In this document: piece after piece, positions 16,233 to 26,537 of the stretch
Numbering within the stretch: the first letter of the stretch is position 1
How the letters are laid out: the number at the start of each line of letters is the position of its first letter
Origin: an uncultured Desulfovibrionaceae bacterium
Lineage (GTDB): Bacteria > Desulfobacterota > Desulfovibrionia > Desulfovibrionales > Desulfovibrionaceae
Direction: 5' to 3'
DNA: 64,000 bases
NCBI GenBank assembly: GCA_944325195.1
Contig: CALUZB010000026.1
Coordinates: 34,153-98,152, forward strand
Notes under the pieces: model-generated
The model's database searches: none
Told to the model about the DNA's origin: nothing
What the model saw: the letters and a program-made list of their open reading frames with translations, nothing else
Translations under genes and position numbers: made by a program

Positions 16233-16888
16233 TCGTAATTCCTTTGCACTTCCGCGCTGTTTTACTTGCTTGTTCAGTTTTCTTAAACCATTACTTTAAG
16301 TATTCTTGAAAAATACTTAATCCGGGTATTACAAGCAGGGCATCAGGCTTTCTTTGCTCCCTCGAGTTGCCCGGTTGCCTGTGAAAATTTGCAGTTCCTG
16401 CGTTTTGTAAACGTAAGGCTGATCATGGCGAGCGCCCGGGAGTTTAAACGTTTGCTTTAATTCTAATCCCAGATAAGCGGCTGCCTTTCCAGGGTTGGCT
16501 CTTCACTATGTTTCAATCCACAGTCGCCCCAGCCGCCGACTGATTGAAGCCGCCGACGGATAGAGGGCGTGCGGATTGCCTCTCGCCTTTCGGGAGAGGT
16601 TGCGGAAATGGATATTATCGGCTCAAAGTTTTGTCAAATCATCTTTTCCCCCCTGAAGGGGGGAGGCTTCAAACCGCAAAGGAATTTTTGATGAAGCGCC
16701 CTTTAACTTCAAGCTGAGCATTCTGAAAAGTTAAAGTGCTCTGCCTTCAGAAGCGATACAATGCGCTACTTTAACTTTTAACTGCTGGTAATTTCAAACA
16801 GTTTGCTTGGTAAGCAGTTCTTAATTCAGCTTACAGCCATGTTTTCTGTCCTGCCCCTGTGGAGCAGTGCTTTGCGCCCTGAATGCAC
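16233..16888. other. Long intergenic region between queD and dnaE, hairpins only
   Basis: No convincing ORF on either strand. Visible structures: a 9-bp palindrome at 16296-16320 (own entry), CCTCTC/GAGAGG near 16579-16600, and CCCCCC/GGGGGG at 16648-16663. The last could end transcription of dnaE on the minus strand but lacks a T tail there. Confidence 0.4.
16296..16320. promoter_or_regulatory. Palindrome upstream of queD
   Basis: TTAAGTATT (16296-16304) and AATACTTAA (16312-16320) are perfect inverted repeats with a seven-base centre, 64 bases before the queD start. It resembles an operator; the regulator is unknown. Confidence 0.35.
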
Positions 16889-19800
16889 TCAGGCGCTTTT
16901 CCATTCATTGAACAGCTTATAAAAATAATGCCCCGGCTTGATGTTGTGCCCGGGAAGGCGCAAGCTGTAAATCATACCGGCATCCGCAAAGTGGATATCC
17001 ACCGGGGCCCGGCCCGGGAATTGCGCCAGCAGATCGGACAGGTTGTCTAAATCCGCATCGGTGATTTTATTCAGAGGCACAAGCAGCGGCACCGGAGCAT
17101 CGCTTTGCTCGCAGATTTCCGAAAGCAGTCTGGCCTGGTTCACGGTGATTTTCAGTTCTTTCTGGGCGGCTTCATCGTCGTCGTCGCCGTTACCGTTGTT
17201 GGATGAATAACCTTGGCGCGCATCAATTCTCCCTTCAATCAGCAGGGGCTGTTCTGTGCTTAGAAACGGTTTGGCCGCCTCATATTCTTTGGGCATGAAC
17301 GTGCATTCACCCAGACCGCTTAAGTCTTCAATCTGGCAAAAGGCCATTTTGTCGCCTTTTTTGTTAATGTATTCCTTGATATGGGTAATCAGCACTGCCA
17401 GGCGCACCTCACTGCCAGGCGCATATTCGCGGGCGTCTTCAATGGTCAGGGTATTTATGCGTTGCATTTCCTGACGATAATACTCCAGCGGATGTGAAGT
17501 GAGATAGAAGCCGAGCGCCTCTTTTTCATAGGCGAGTTTGAGATCGTCATTCCATTCCTCAAGCTGCTGCTCCGGGCAGTCAAAGCCGATGCCCGGCTGA
17601 GGGGCGGGCGCAGCCGCGCCCATCATGCTGAACAGGGAGGCCTGGTTTGAATTCTTCTCTTTGATCTTTTTTTGCGCGCGGGCCACGGCGCCTTCCAAAG
17701 CGTTGGCCAGCCCGGAGCGGGTAACCTCAAAACAATCGAAGGCCCCGCCCTTGATCATGCTTTCCAGGGCGCGTTTGTTCAGTTTACGGGAATTCACCCG
17801 GGTGCAGAAATCCAGCAGCGAGTTGAACGGACCTGCTGCCGCACGTTCCGCCACCAGCTCCAGCACGGCTTCCTTGCCCAGGTTCTTGATTGCCCCCAAG
17901 CCGAACACTATTTTGTTGTCATGCACGGAAAAGGCCCATTGGGAAAGCTGTACGTTGGGCTGCAGCACCTCAATGCCCATATCCTTGCACTCAGTGATGT
18001 AGCGCAGCAGTTTATCCTGATCGCTGATTTCCGAAGTAAGCAGGGCGGCCATGAACTCCACCGGGTAGTGCGTTTTCAGGTAGGCGGTGAAATACGAGAT
18101 CAGCGCGTAAGCAGCGGAGTGCGACTTGTTGAACCCATATTCCGCGAATTTTTCCATCAAGTCGAAAATTTCATTGGCCTTGGCTTCGCCCACGCCGTGC
18201 TCTTTGGCTCCGCTTACAAAGTTTACCCGTTCGCGGGCCATTTCCTCCACATTCTTTTTCCCCATGGCCCGGCGCAGCAAGTCGGCCTGACCCAGCGAAT
18301 AACCGGCCACAATCTGGGCGATCTGCATTACCTGTTCCTGATAAACAATCACCCCGTAGGTACCTTTCAGGCAGTCCTCAAGCTCCGGCAGAGGGTATTT
18401 CACTTCCCGCTGTCCGTGTTTGCGGAAGATGAACTCTTCCACCATGCCCGATCCGAGCGGGCCGGGCCGGTACAGGGCCAGCATGGCGATGATGTCTTCA
18501 AACAGGGTGGGGCGCAGCATGGTCAGGTAACGGCGCATGCCGGCGCTTTCCACCTGGAAAATGCCGTAGGTATCTCCGCGCGAGTAAAGCTCATACACCG
18601 CCGGGTCGTCCAGGGGCAGGTTGGACAGGTCAGGGGCCTGACGCCCACCTGCGGTGATCAGGTCCAGAGTGTCCTGAATCAGGGTCATGGTGCGCAGGCC
18701 CAGGAAGTCGAATTTGATCAGCCCGATTTTCTCGACCATTTTCATGTCGAACTGGGTGACAATTTCGTCCCCTTTGCCTTTATAGAGAGGCAGATATTCC
18801 ACCATGGGCTTGTCGGAAATCACCACCCCGGCCGCATGGGTTGAAGCGTGCCGGTTCAGGCCCTCCAGGCGGATGGACGTGTCCAGCAGACGGCGAATGG
18901 TTGCGTCTGTGTTATACAGGGTGGTCAGTTCCGGTTCCTGGTCCATGGCCTTCTTAATGGTCATTTTCAATTCTTCCGGAATCAGCTTGGCAATTCTGTC
19001 GCCGTCGGCGTAGCTCATGCCCAGGGCCCTAGCCACGTCGCGCACCACCGCTTTGGCTTTCATTTTTCCGAAGGTGGTGATTTGGGCCACGGAATCAGCC
19101 CCATATTTCCGGGCCACATAATCAATGACCTCAGTACGGCGGCGTTCGCAGAAGTCCACGTCAATATCGGGCATACTGACCCGCTCGGGGTTGAGGAAGC
19201 GCTCAAACAGCAGATTGTAGGGAATCGGGTCAAGATCGGTGATTTTTAACGCCCAGGCCACCAGCGAACCTGCGGCCGAGCCGCGGCCGGGCCCCACCGG
19301 AATGTTCTGTTTTTTGGCCCAGTTGATGAAGTCCTGCACAATCAGAAAATAGCCGGAAAAGCCCATTTTGCAGATCACGTCCAGTTCGCGTTCCAGCCGT
19401 TTCTCATAGGCGGCGCGGTCTATGGAGGCTTTGTGCGGGGCGGTGTCGATGCGCTGGGCCAGACCGGCGCGGCTCATGGCCCGCAGTTCCTCGTCAAGAC
19501 TGGTCCCGGCATCTACCGTGTAAGTCGGGAAGTGATAGCTTTTTAAATCCAGCTCCACATTGCACTGCTCGGCAATGCGCAGAGCGTTTTCCAGGGCTTG
19601 CGGAGCATAGGAAAAGGCGGCTTCCATTTCTTCCGGCGATTTGTAATAAAGTTCCCTTGTTTCAAAGCGCATGCGCCGCTCATCGTTGATGGTGTTCTGG
19701 GTCTGGATACAGAGCAGAATATCGTGGGCGTCAACATCTGATTTGTCGAGATAGTGGCAGTCGTTAGTGGCCACCAGGGGTAGTCCGGTTTTTTCGGCCA

Positions 19801-20428
19801 GTTCCATCAACCGTCGGTTCAGAATGCGCTGCTCTTCCAGTCCGTTTTCCTGCAACTCCAGATAAAACCGTCCGGGGAACATGCGGGAGTAAATTTCCGC
19901 CATTTCCAGGGCCGCGTCCATGCCGCCCCGGTCGGGACTGCCGTCCCCAAAGTCTTCCGCATTGCGGTGAATGCTCTGGTCAGTCATCAGAATGCGGGGA
20001 ATTTCTCCGGCCAGACAGGCGGAAAGGGCAATCAGCCCTTCGCTGTGCTTGGCCAAAATCTCCTTGTCTATTCGGGGCTTATAGTAATAACCTTCGGTGA
20101 AGCCGCAGGTAATCAGCTTGAGCAGGTTTTGATAGCCGATTTTGTTCTGGGCCAGCAGCACCAGGTGATAGCGGGTGCGCGCGTAGGCCGAGTCGCGATC
20201 AAAGCGGTTGCTGTGGGCCACATAGGCTTCGCAACCGATAATCGGTTTCAGCCCGAAGTTTCTGGCCTGAAGGTAAAAGTCAATGGCGCCGAACAGGTTG
20301 CCGTGATCGGTAATGGCTACCGAATCCATGCCGTAATCTTTGGCACGAGCGCACAGATCCTTGATCCGGATTGCTCCGTCAAGCAGGCTGTATTCCGTAT
20401 GACAATGCAGATGTACAAATTCAGACAT
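16889..20428 (-). CDS. dnaE: DNA polymerase III alpha subunit
   Basis: 1179 residues, usual DnaE length. An N-terminal PHP domain (HLHCHTEYSLLDGA, residues 6-19) is followed by the C-family polymerase core, with catalytic aspartates D421, D423 and D425 in PDIDVDF and GPGRGSAAGSL just before. A helix-hairpin-helix and an OB-fold (about 985-1060, EVRLAVLITHIKEY) lie in the C-terminal part. It copies the chromosome in the replisome. It is followed upstream in the transcript by a HAD phosphatase and cheZ genes, all leftward and tightly packed. Confidence 0.97.
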   Translation of the reverse strand: MSEFVHLHCHTEYSLLDGAIRIKDLCARAKDYGMDSVAITDHGNLFGAIDFYLQARNFGLKPIIGCEAYVAHSNRFDRDSAYARTRYHLVLLAQNKIGYQNLLKLITCGFTEGYYYKPRIDKEILAKHSEGLIALSACLAGEIPRILMTDQSIHRNAEDFGDGSPDRGGMDAALEMAEIYSRMFPGRFYLELQENGLEEQRILNRRLMELAEKTGLPLVATNDCHYLDKSDVDAHDILLCIQTQNTINDERRMRFETRELYYKSPEEMEAAFSYAPQALENALRIAEQCNVELDLKSYHFPTYTVDAGTSLDEELRAMSRAGLAQRIDTAPHKASIDRAAYEKRLERELDVICKMGFSGYFLIVQDFINWAKKQNIPVGPGRGSAAGSLVAWALKITDLDPIPYNLLFERFLNPERVSMPDIDVDFCERRRTEVIDYVARKYGADSVAQITTFGKMKAKAVVRDVARALGMSYADGDRIAKLIPEELKMTIKKAMDQEPELTTLYNTDATIRRLLDTSIRLEGLNRHASTHAAGVVISDKPMVEYLPLYKGKGDEIVTQFDMKMVEKIGLIKFDFLGLRTMTLIQDTLDLITAGGRQAPDLSNLPLDDPAVYELYSRGDTYGIFQVESAGMRRYLTMLRPTLFEDIIAMLALYRPGPLGSGMVEEFIFRKHGQREVKYPLPELEDCLKGTYGVIVYQEQVMQIAQIVAGYSLGQADLLRRAMGKKNVEEMARERVNFVSGAKEHGVGEAKANEIFDLMEKFAEYGFNKSHSAAYALISYFTAYLKTHYPVEFMAALLTSEISDQDKLLRYITECKDMGIEVLQPNVQLSQWAFSVHDNKIVFGLGAIKNLGKEAVLELVAERAAAGPFNSLLDFCTRVNSRKLNKRALESMIKGGAFDCFEVTRSGLANALEGAVARAQKKIKEKNSNQASLFSMMGAAAPAPQPGIGFDCPEQQLEEWNDDLKLAYEKEALGFYLTSHPLEYYRQEMQRINTLTIEDAREYAPGSEVRLAVLITHIKEYINKKGDKMAFCQIEDLSGLGECTFMPKEYEAAKPFLSTEQPLLIEGRIDARQGYSSNNGNGDDDDEAAQKELKITVNQARLLSEICEQSDAPVPLLVPLNKITDADLDNLSDLLAQFPGRAPVDIHFADAGMIYSLRLPGHNIKPGHYFYKLFNEWKSA

Positions 20429-20436
20429 GATTATAC

Positions 20437-21123
20437 TTACAGCAGGCCGGCGTCCGCCAGGCCGCGCATCAGCTCAGGGCAGCTTTCCGCGACGAAATCG
20501 GGCTTGCAGGCCAGCAGGGTTTCTTTAGGCACATGGCCGCAAAAGACAGCGGCTGTACGGGTGTTGCATTTCTGACCAACCAGAATGTCCATGGGATCGT
20601 CCCCAATCATCAGCACGTTTTCCGGCTCAAGCTTCATGCTTTTCAAGGCAGCGCGCAAATGAGCGGGGTGGGGCTTCCATTCAGATACGTCATCCCGGCT
20701 TAAAATACAAGTGAAAAGCCGGACATTGTCGCCCAAAGCAGTTTGAACAGCCCGGGTGCAGTTGCGGGTGATGATCCCGGTTTTGATTTTGCGTTCCAGC
20801 AACAGCCGCAACATTTCCGGCACGCCGGGAAACAAGCCGCCCCGTTTTGCAGCGGCAATTTCCACCCGGGCCATGGCCGCATCGGCGGCGCTTCGTACTT
20901 TGGCGGCAAACTCCGCCCCTTTTTGGGCTGTAGCGGCTTTTTCCACTTCAACCAGCCACTCCAGGGCCGGACCTGTTTTGGGCGGGCAGACCGGCAGCAG
21001 TGCCTGCACGGCGTTGACGGCGGCCCGGTTCATTTCCTGAAAATCCAGGGCGGGAACAGCCAGAGTGCCGTCGAAATCAAAAATAACCCCGCGAAAAGGC
21101 GAACCGGAGACGGGCATAGGCAT
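20437..21123 (-). CDS. HAD-family phosphatase, phosphoglycolate phosphatase-like
   Basis: 228 residues. HAD motifs: I FDFDGTLAVP (nucleophile Asp near residue 16), II GIITRNCTRAV, III K in EWKPHPAHL, IV MIGDDPMDI. The cap is small and helical. The likely substrate is a small phosphate ester; the family includes Gph and pyrophosphatases, and the substrate cannot be told by sequence. It starts four bases after the cheZ stop and ends eight before dnaE. Confidence 0.8.
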   Translation of the reverse strand: MPMPVSGSPFRGVIFDFDGTLAVPALDFQEMNRAAVNAVQALLPVCPPKTGPALEWLVEVEKAATAQKGAEFAAKVRSAADAAMARVEIAAAKRGGLFPGVPEMLRLLLERKIKTGIITRNCTRAVQTALGDNVRLFTCILSRDDVSEWKPHPAHLRAALKSMKLEPENVLMIGDDPMDILVGQKCNTRTAAVFCGHVPKETLLACKPDFVAESCPELMRGLADAGLL

Positions 21124-21126
21124 TGC

Positions 21127-21867
21127 TTATAAACCAAGTTCCGCCAACAGCGCGTCCACGTCCTGCTGATTGGAATCGAGAGTAGGCCCTTTCAGCTCGG
21201 AAGCCTTTTGCTTTGCCTCGGAATGAATGGTTTTGATGTCTTTATCCGGGTTCTGCACATGGGCCTTCATGGCCAGCCCGGAGCTTACGAACAACTCAAA
21301 GGCGATGCTCTCAATTTGAGTGAGCGTGGCGATAATCTTCTTGATGCGCTGGCCGGTCAAATCCTGAAATGAAAGCTCTGTAAGAATGGCGGTTAAATCG
21401 TTCTCAAGGTTTGCGTTGAGTTCCTTCAGACGCTCAACTTCAGCCGGTTCAAGCCGACGCTCGCCCGCCAGCTCAATTAAGGCGATATTTTCCGGTGAGA
21501 GATCCTGCTGACGCTCAATCGCTTCCATAATCTTGTCCGTGGCCTGTTCCGTGGTGGTCATTATTTCATCAAGCTGTTTTGAAGCTTCATTAAACAGCAT
21601 CTCTGTTTCAGCCTTGTCCACCTTATCCATGCCCTGCTCGCGCGACTCTTTCGCCTGATTTATTTTCTGGAATATATTCTGAATGCCGCTGAGCATTTCT
21701 TCGCTGAGCTTGCGGTAAAACTCCCCCTCCATCAGGTTCTTGGAAATCTTTTCTGTAAGCAGCGGGCGCAGCACAGGGGCAAGTTCCGTTGCGGCGTCTG
21801 AGGGAAGGGCGGAGATGATTTCGTCAACCATGTTTGTGACAATAGGCAATGTGGCGATGTTCGGCAT
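21127..21867 (-). CDS. cheZ: Chemotaxis protein phosphatase CheZ
   Basis: 246 residues, mainly long helices. SFQDLTGQRIKKI (about 167-180) is the CheZ catalytic helix, with the Gln that activates water for CheY-P hydrolysis; the C-terminal tail QDVDALLAELGL is the CheY-docking peptide. It switches off the motor signal that acts on FliM. First gene of the cheZ-HAD-dnaE run. Confidence 0.9.
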   Translation of the reverse strand: MPNIATLPIVTNMVDEIISALPSDAATELAPVLRPLLTEKISKNLMEGEFYRKLSEEMLSGIQNIFQKINQAKESREQGMDKVDKAETEMLFNEASKQLDEIMTTTEQATDKIMEAIERQQDLSPENIALIELAGERRLEPAEVERLKELNANLENDLTAILTELSFQDLTGQRIKKIIATLTQIESIAFELFVSSGLAMKAHVQNPDKDIKTIHSEAKQKASELKGPTLDSNQQDVDALLAELGL

Positions 21868-21997
21868 AAATGAACCTCAGTTGAAAAGTTGTTGAGAAAT
21901 TATGATATAAATTGTCATAACCAGGCTGTTCTACTCCTTTGCCGGTTTTTTTTCAAATGTAAATCATGGACAAGACGGCGAGTTATGTGCCTAAGGT

Positions 21998-24900
21998 TCA
22001 ACCGCGGAAGAAGCGGCGGGCGGACACAAAGAGGTTCCGGATATGAAAACGGCCTGCCCGGGCGAATTTATCGAGATAAATAAAGTAAACCGGCGTGAAA
22101 TAGAGGGTGATTATTTGCGAAAACAGCAAACCGCCCACCACAGCCAGGCCCAGCGGCTGGCGGGACTCGCCGCCAACGCCGAAACCGACGGCTATGGGCA
22201 GAGTACCCATCAGGGCCGCCATAGTGGTCATCATGATTGGGCGGAAACGGACCATGCAGCCCTGGAAAATTGCGTCACGCGCGCTTTTATGTTCATGGCG
22301 TTGCGCTTCCAGGGCGAAGTCGATCATCATGATCGCGTTCTTTTTAACTATGCCCACCAGCATGATGATGCCCACAAATGAGTAAAGGCTCAGGTCCACC
22401 CGGAAAATCAGCAAGGTGAGCAGGGCGCCGCAAGCCGCGGACGGCAGCCCGGACAGAATGGTGATCGGGTGAATGAAGCTTTCATACAAGATGCCCAGAA
22501 CCATATAAATGACCAGAATGGACAGGGCCAGCAAAATGGCCATGCCGCCCAGAGAATCCTGGAAGGCCTGGGCCGTGCCCTGAAACTGCCTGATGATCTC
22601 TCCCGGCAGGGTTTGATCGGCCAGGCTTTCCACTTCCTGTACGGCTTGGCCCAAGGACACTCCGGGGCGCAGATTAAACCCGAAAGTCACAGAGGGGAAT
22701 TGCCCGGAATGGTTGACCATCAGCGGTCCGGCGGCCTGTTTAAAACTGACGATAGTGGAAAGGGGAGCCAGGCCGCCGTGCTCCGAGCGGACATACACAT
22801 AGGAAGACAGCACATTGGCGTCGCGTTTGAATTCCGGCTTTAACTCCATGATTACCTGGTAGTCGTTTACCGGGGCGTAAATGGTGGACACTTCGCTGGA
22901 GGCAAAAGCCAGTTGCAGGGTGCGGTCGATGCTTTGGGCGGAAATGCCCATTGCGCTGGCTTTATCCCGGTTGATTTCCATTTGCAGTTCCGGGTTGTTC
23001 AACTGCATATCGCTGGATACTTCCTGCAATATGGGCAGGGCTTTCAGTTTTTCCTCAAACAGAGCCGCACTTTGGTAAAGCGTTTCCAGGTCGGGATGCT
23101 GAAGCGTATATTGATAGAGCCCTTTGCCCATGCGTCCCCCGATATTGATCAGCGGCGGGTTGACCACAAACGCTTTTACTCCGGGCAGGGCGTTGACTTT
23201 CGGCCGCAGTTGGTTCGCCACTTCATCAGCGGAATGCTCCCGCCGGCTGAATTCTTTCAGGTTCATGCTGATCGTGCCGCTGTTGCGTCCGCTGTTGCCG
23301 GAGCCCAACATGCTCATGGTACTGTCCAGGTCTGGGTGCTCCATGACGATTTTCTGCAGGGATCTTTGCTCTTTCACCATGCCCTCGAAGGAAATGGACT
23401 GGTTGGCTTCAGTGAAAATCATCAGGCGCCCGGTATCGGCGCTGGGCAGAAAGCCCTTGGGGGTGATGATGAACAACAGCACAGTAAGCCCCAACAGAAA
23501 GAGCGAGAAGAAAAAGGTTGCCCTGTGATGCCGCAGACAGAGTTCCAGGGTTTTCTGATAAAATGCGGTCAGGCGTTCAAACCAGATCTCAAACAACTCA
23601 TAAATCCGGTTGGAGCGGCCTTCCCGGCGAATTCCGGGGGTGAGAAAACGGCTGCAGAGCATGGGGGTGAGGGTAAGCGAGACCAGGCCGGACAGAGCAA
23701 TGGCAATCATGATCACCGCGGCGAATTCTTGGAACAGGCGCCCGATGATCCCACCCATAAACAACACGGGCAGAAATACCGCGGCCAGAGAAACCGTCAT
23801 GGAAAGAATGGTGAAGGTAATTTCGCGCGCTCCGTCCAAAGCCGCCTGCAGAGGCGTTTTCCCCATTTCCAGGTGGCGCACGATGTTTTCCAGCATGACT
23901 ATGGCGTCGTCCACCACAAAGCCCACGGCCAGGGTCAGAGCCATGAGTGAGATATTGTCGATGGAATAGCCCAGCGCTTTCATGGCTGCAAAGGTACCGA
24001 TAATGGAAATGGGCAGGGCCAGACTGGGAATGATTGTGGCTGAGGCTGTGCGCAGAAAGACGAAAATGACCCCCACCACCAGAATTACGGTGAGTATGAG
24101 GGTGAATTTGACGTCGGCCACCGATTCGCGAATGGACTGGGAACGGTCATATTGAATATTGATGTTTACGGAAGCGGGAATTTGCGCTTCTATCGTCGGC
24201 AGTATTTCTTTAATTGCATCCACCACCTCAATGGTGTTGGAGCCGGGCTGGCGCTCCACGGCCAGAGTTATGGAGCGGTCGTCGTTGCGCCAGGCCGCTA
24301 CTTTGTCTTCCTCAACACTGTCTTCCACGTCGCCCAATTCAGACAAACGCACCGGTGAGCCGTTGCGCCAGGTGACGATCAGCGGGCGGAATTCCGCGGC
24401 GTTCAGCAACTGGCTGCTGGTCTGAATGTTTTGCGACTGGTTTGCTCCGTCCAGACTGCCGGTGGGGGTGAGTACGTTGCCCAGGGTAATGGCGTCGGCC
24501 ACTTCTTCCAGAGCAATGCCGCGAAAGGCCAGCAGCCGGGGGTCCAGTCTTGCCCGCACCGCATATTTCTGTTTGCCCCACACCTGCACCTGGGCCACGC
24601 CGCTGACCATGGAAATGCGTTGGGCCACCATAGTTTCGGCGTACTCGTTCACCTGAGTCAGGGGTAGGGTGGGCGAGGAAAAGGAAATGAACAGGATCGG
24701 CTGTTCGGCCGGGTTTACCTTGCGGTAGGTGGGGGGAGTGGATAGGCCGTCGGGCAGACGGCGGGTGGCTTTGCTGATGGCCGACTGCACGTCCTGGGCG
24801 GCCGCGTCGATATTGCGGTCAAGATCAAACTGGACGGTGATGCGGGTGTTGCCCTGCGTGCTTTGTGAAGTGATGCTGTCTATGCCGGCAATGGTTCCCA

Positions 24901-25111
24901 GCTCTTTTTCCAGAGGCGTGGCTACCGATGCGGCCATTGTTTCCGGACTGGCCCCGGGAAGGGAAGCCGATACGGAAATTGTCGGGAAATCCACATTGGG
25001 CAGATCGTTCACCGGAAGCGTGCGATAGCCCATCACTCCGAATAAAAACAGACCGGCCATTAACAAGGTGGTGGCCACCGGGCGTTGGATGAAAAAAGCG
25101 GTAAAATTCAA
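21998..25111 (-). CDS. RND efflux transporter, MdtB/MdtC-like
   Basis: 1037 residues, the HAE1 RND size. Twelve membrane helices in two repeats with large periplasmic loops; the start FTAFFIQRPVATTLLM is typical. TM4 has the proton-relay aspartates in VGFVVDDAIVMLEN; PVLFMGGIIGRLFQEFAA follows. The sequence is nearest in style to MdtB/MdtC multidrug pumps. It pairs with the adaptor upstream in the same direction; no TolC gene is close, so an outer-membrane channel must come from elsewhere. A repeat element sits between it and the adaptor. Confidence 0.93.
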   Translation of the reverse strand: MNFTAFFIQRPVATTLLMAGLFLFGVMGYRTLPVNDLPNVDFPTISVSASLPGASPETMAASVATPLEKELGTIAGIDSITSQSTQGNTRITVQFDLDRNIDAAAQDVQSAISKATRRLPDGLSTPPTYRKVNPAEQPILFISFSSPTLPLTQVNEYAETMVAQRISMVSGVAQVQVWGKQKYAVRARLDPRLLAFRGIALEEVADAITLGNVLTPTGSLDGANQSQNIQTSSQLLNAAEFRPLIVTWRNGSPVRLSELGDVEDSVEEDKVAAWRNDDRSITLAVERQPGSNTIEVVDAIKEILPTIEAQIPASVNINIQYDRSQSIRESVADVKFTLILTVILVVGVIFVFLRTASATIIPSLALPISIIGTFAAMKALGYSIDNISLMALTLAVGFVVDDAIVMLENIVRHLEMGKTPLQAALDGAREITFTILSMTVSLAAVFLPVLFMGGIIGRLFQEFAAVIMIAIALSGLVSLTLTPMLCSRFLTPGIRREGRSNRIYELFEIWFERLTAFYQKTLELCLRHHRATFFFSLFLLGLTVLLFIITPKGFLPSADTGRLMIFTEANQSISFEGMVKEQRSLQKIVMEHPDLDSTMSMLGSGNSGRNSGTISMNLKEFSRREHSADEVANQLRPKVNALPGVKAFVVNPPLINIGGRMGKGLYQYTLQHPDLETLYQSAALFEEKLKALPILQEVSSDMQLNNPELQMEINRDKASAMGISAQSIDRTLQLAFASSEVSTIYAPVNDYQVIMELKPEFKRDANVLSSYVYVRSEHGGLAPLSTIVSFKQAAGPLMVNHSGQFPSVTFGFNLRPGVSLGQAVQEVESLADQTLPGEIIRQFQGTAQAFQDSLGGMAILLALSILVIYMVLGILYESFIHPITILSGLPSAACGALLTLLIFRVDLSLYSFVGIIMLVGIVKKNAIMMIDFALEAQRHEHKSARDAIFQGCMVRFRPIMMTTMAALMGTLPIAVGFGVGGESRQPLGLAVVGGLLFSQIITLYFTPVYFIYLDKFARAGRFHIRNLFVSARRFFRG

Positions 25112-25164
25112 AGCGCCTCCTTAAACCAGATTAACTTTGAAATTTGATTATTCTTACTGGAACA

Positions 25165-25275
25165 TTTTCAGATTGAAACGGGTAACATTTCAATCCTTGC
25201 GCCGTTGTTCATTTCGCGGAGAAAGCGGTTTTTTCCACTTATTTCCGGCGCGGGCGTCCGCTGTGCAGCCGCCGG
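25165..25275 (+). repeat. Dispersed intergenic repeat, copy A
   Basis: Begins with TTTTCAGATTGAAACG, shared exactly with copy B at 45621. GATTGAAA (25171-25178) and TTTCAATC (25188-25195) form a hairpin, followed by a GC-rich second half (GCGG..., TTTTTTCC, CCGGCGCGGGCG). It lies between the RND pump and adaptor genes. Confidence 0.55.
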
Positions 25276-25358
25276 GCAAATTAAACAGGCGCAAGGGGGT
25301 GGGGCGGTTTCGGCAAGACCACTTGTACGCGCTCTCGACAACCGACATTTCACAAACT

Positions 25359-26534
25359 TCAGGCCTTACCGGGCGCAGCCGCTTCTCCGGACGGCTGGGG
25401 ATCCGGTTTAAGAATTTCCACTTCGGTTCCCGGAGTGAGGCGGATCTGGCCGCTGGTCACCACCAGTTCGCCCTCGCTCAGACCCTTGACAATCACCGTT
25501 TCCCGCTCTGTGCTGTATCCGGGCGTGACCAGCTTCATTTCCGCCACATGAACGGTCTTCCCCTGCTCAGTCCGGACCGGTTCAACCACATAAACGTATG
25601 GTCCACGCTGGCTTTGCTGAATGGCCTCGCTGGGAATGATGATTGCGTCGGCGATATTGTCCAGCCGCAACTCCACATCCACGAATTGCCCGGGCCACAA
25701 GTTCTCATCTTCATTAGCGAAAATCGCCTTGAGCAGGATAGTGCCGGTGGGCGAGTTGACTGCATTGTCGATGAACGAAAGTGTCCCGCTTTCCGGCTCG
25801 AAAGTAGACTGGGGCGGCCGTGCCAGCACCGGCAACTCAACGGATTTCATCCGGGCCCGAATTCGGTTCAGGTAAAGTTCCGGTACCGGAAAAGTTACGC
25901 GCACCGGCCGGATCTGCTCGATAGTGACCAGGGGCGTGTCGGCATTGGCCTGAATGATGTTGCCCCGATGCACCAGGATCCGTCCGGTGCGTCCGCTGAT
26001 CGGGGCGCGGATATTGCAATATTCCAACTGCAACTGGGCGCTGGCCAGAGCCGCCTGGTCGGAGCGCACGGTTGCCTCAAGCGCATCGGCATTGGCCACG
26101 GCCTGTTCATATTCCTCGCGGCTCACGGCTTGCTTGTTGATTAATGAACTATAGCGGCGTAAATCTTCCCTGGCCTTGTTCAGAGTGGCCTGATCGCGCT
26201 GCAGAATGGCTTTGGCTTCGTTGACCCTGGCTGTATAAGGGCGCGGGTCGATTGTGAACAGGGGTGCGCCCTCCTTTACAAAGGAGCCTTCCGCAAAGAA
26301 AATTTCAGTTATCTCGCCCTCAACCCGCGACTTTATTTCCACTGTGGAGAATGATTCCACAGCTCCTACCGTATGGATTTTCTCTTCAATGTTTCCCTTC
26401 CGGGCGCTGGCTACAAAAACCGGCGCGGCTTGGGGCGTGTAGCCTACCGGCTTGCTGTTAAAAAGCAGAAAGCAGACCAGAAGGGCCGCTGCCAGCCCCG
26501 CGCCTGCAAGCAGGTGTATTTTCCTGAGTTTCAA
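25359..26534 (-). CDS. RND periplasmic adaptor (membrane fusion protein)
   Basis: 391 residues. An N-terminal membrane anchor (8-26) precedes lipoyl/barrel-sandwich parts (VEIKSRVEGEI, then RAPISGRTGRILV), an alpha-hairpin of about 60 residues (100-165), a beta-barrel and a membrane-proximal domain. It bridges the RND pump to an outer-membrane channel. It starts three bases after the lipoprotein gene ends and comes before the pump in the transcript. Confidence 0.93.
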   Translation of the reverse strand: MKLRKIHLLAGAGLAAALLVCFLLFNSKPVGYTPQAAPVFVASARKGNIEEKIHTVGAVESFSTVEIKSRVEGEITEIFFAEGSFVKEGAPLFTIDPRPYTARVNEAKAILQRDQATLNKAREDLRRYSSLINKQAVSREEYEQAVANADALEATVRSDQAALASAQLQLEYCNIRAPISGRTGRILVHRGNIIQANADTPLVTIEQIRPVRVTFPVPELYLNRIRARMKSVELPVLARPPQSTFEPESGTLSFIDNAVNSPTGTILLKAIFANEDENLWPGQFVDVELRLDNIADAIIIPSEAIQQSQRGPYVYVVEPVRTEQGKTVHVAEMKLVTPGYSTERETVIVKGLSEGELVVTSGQIRLTPGTEVEILKPDPQPSGEAAAPGKA

Positions 26535-26537
26535 AGC

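Noticed and set aside
16648..16663. CCCCCC/GGGGGG hairpin as dnaE terminator
   Set aside because: No T run on the minus strand side; left only as a structure in the gap.
17672..18844. 390-residue frame antisense to dnaE
   Set aside because: Shadow of a high-GC gene; no ribosome site or family likeness. The same holds for 12091-13083 and 22913-23950.
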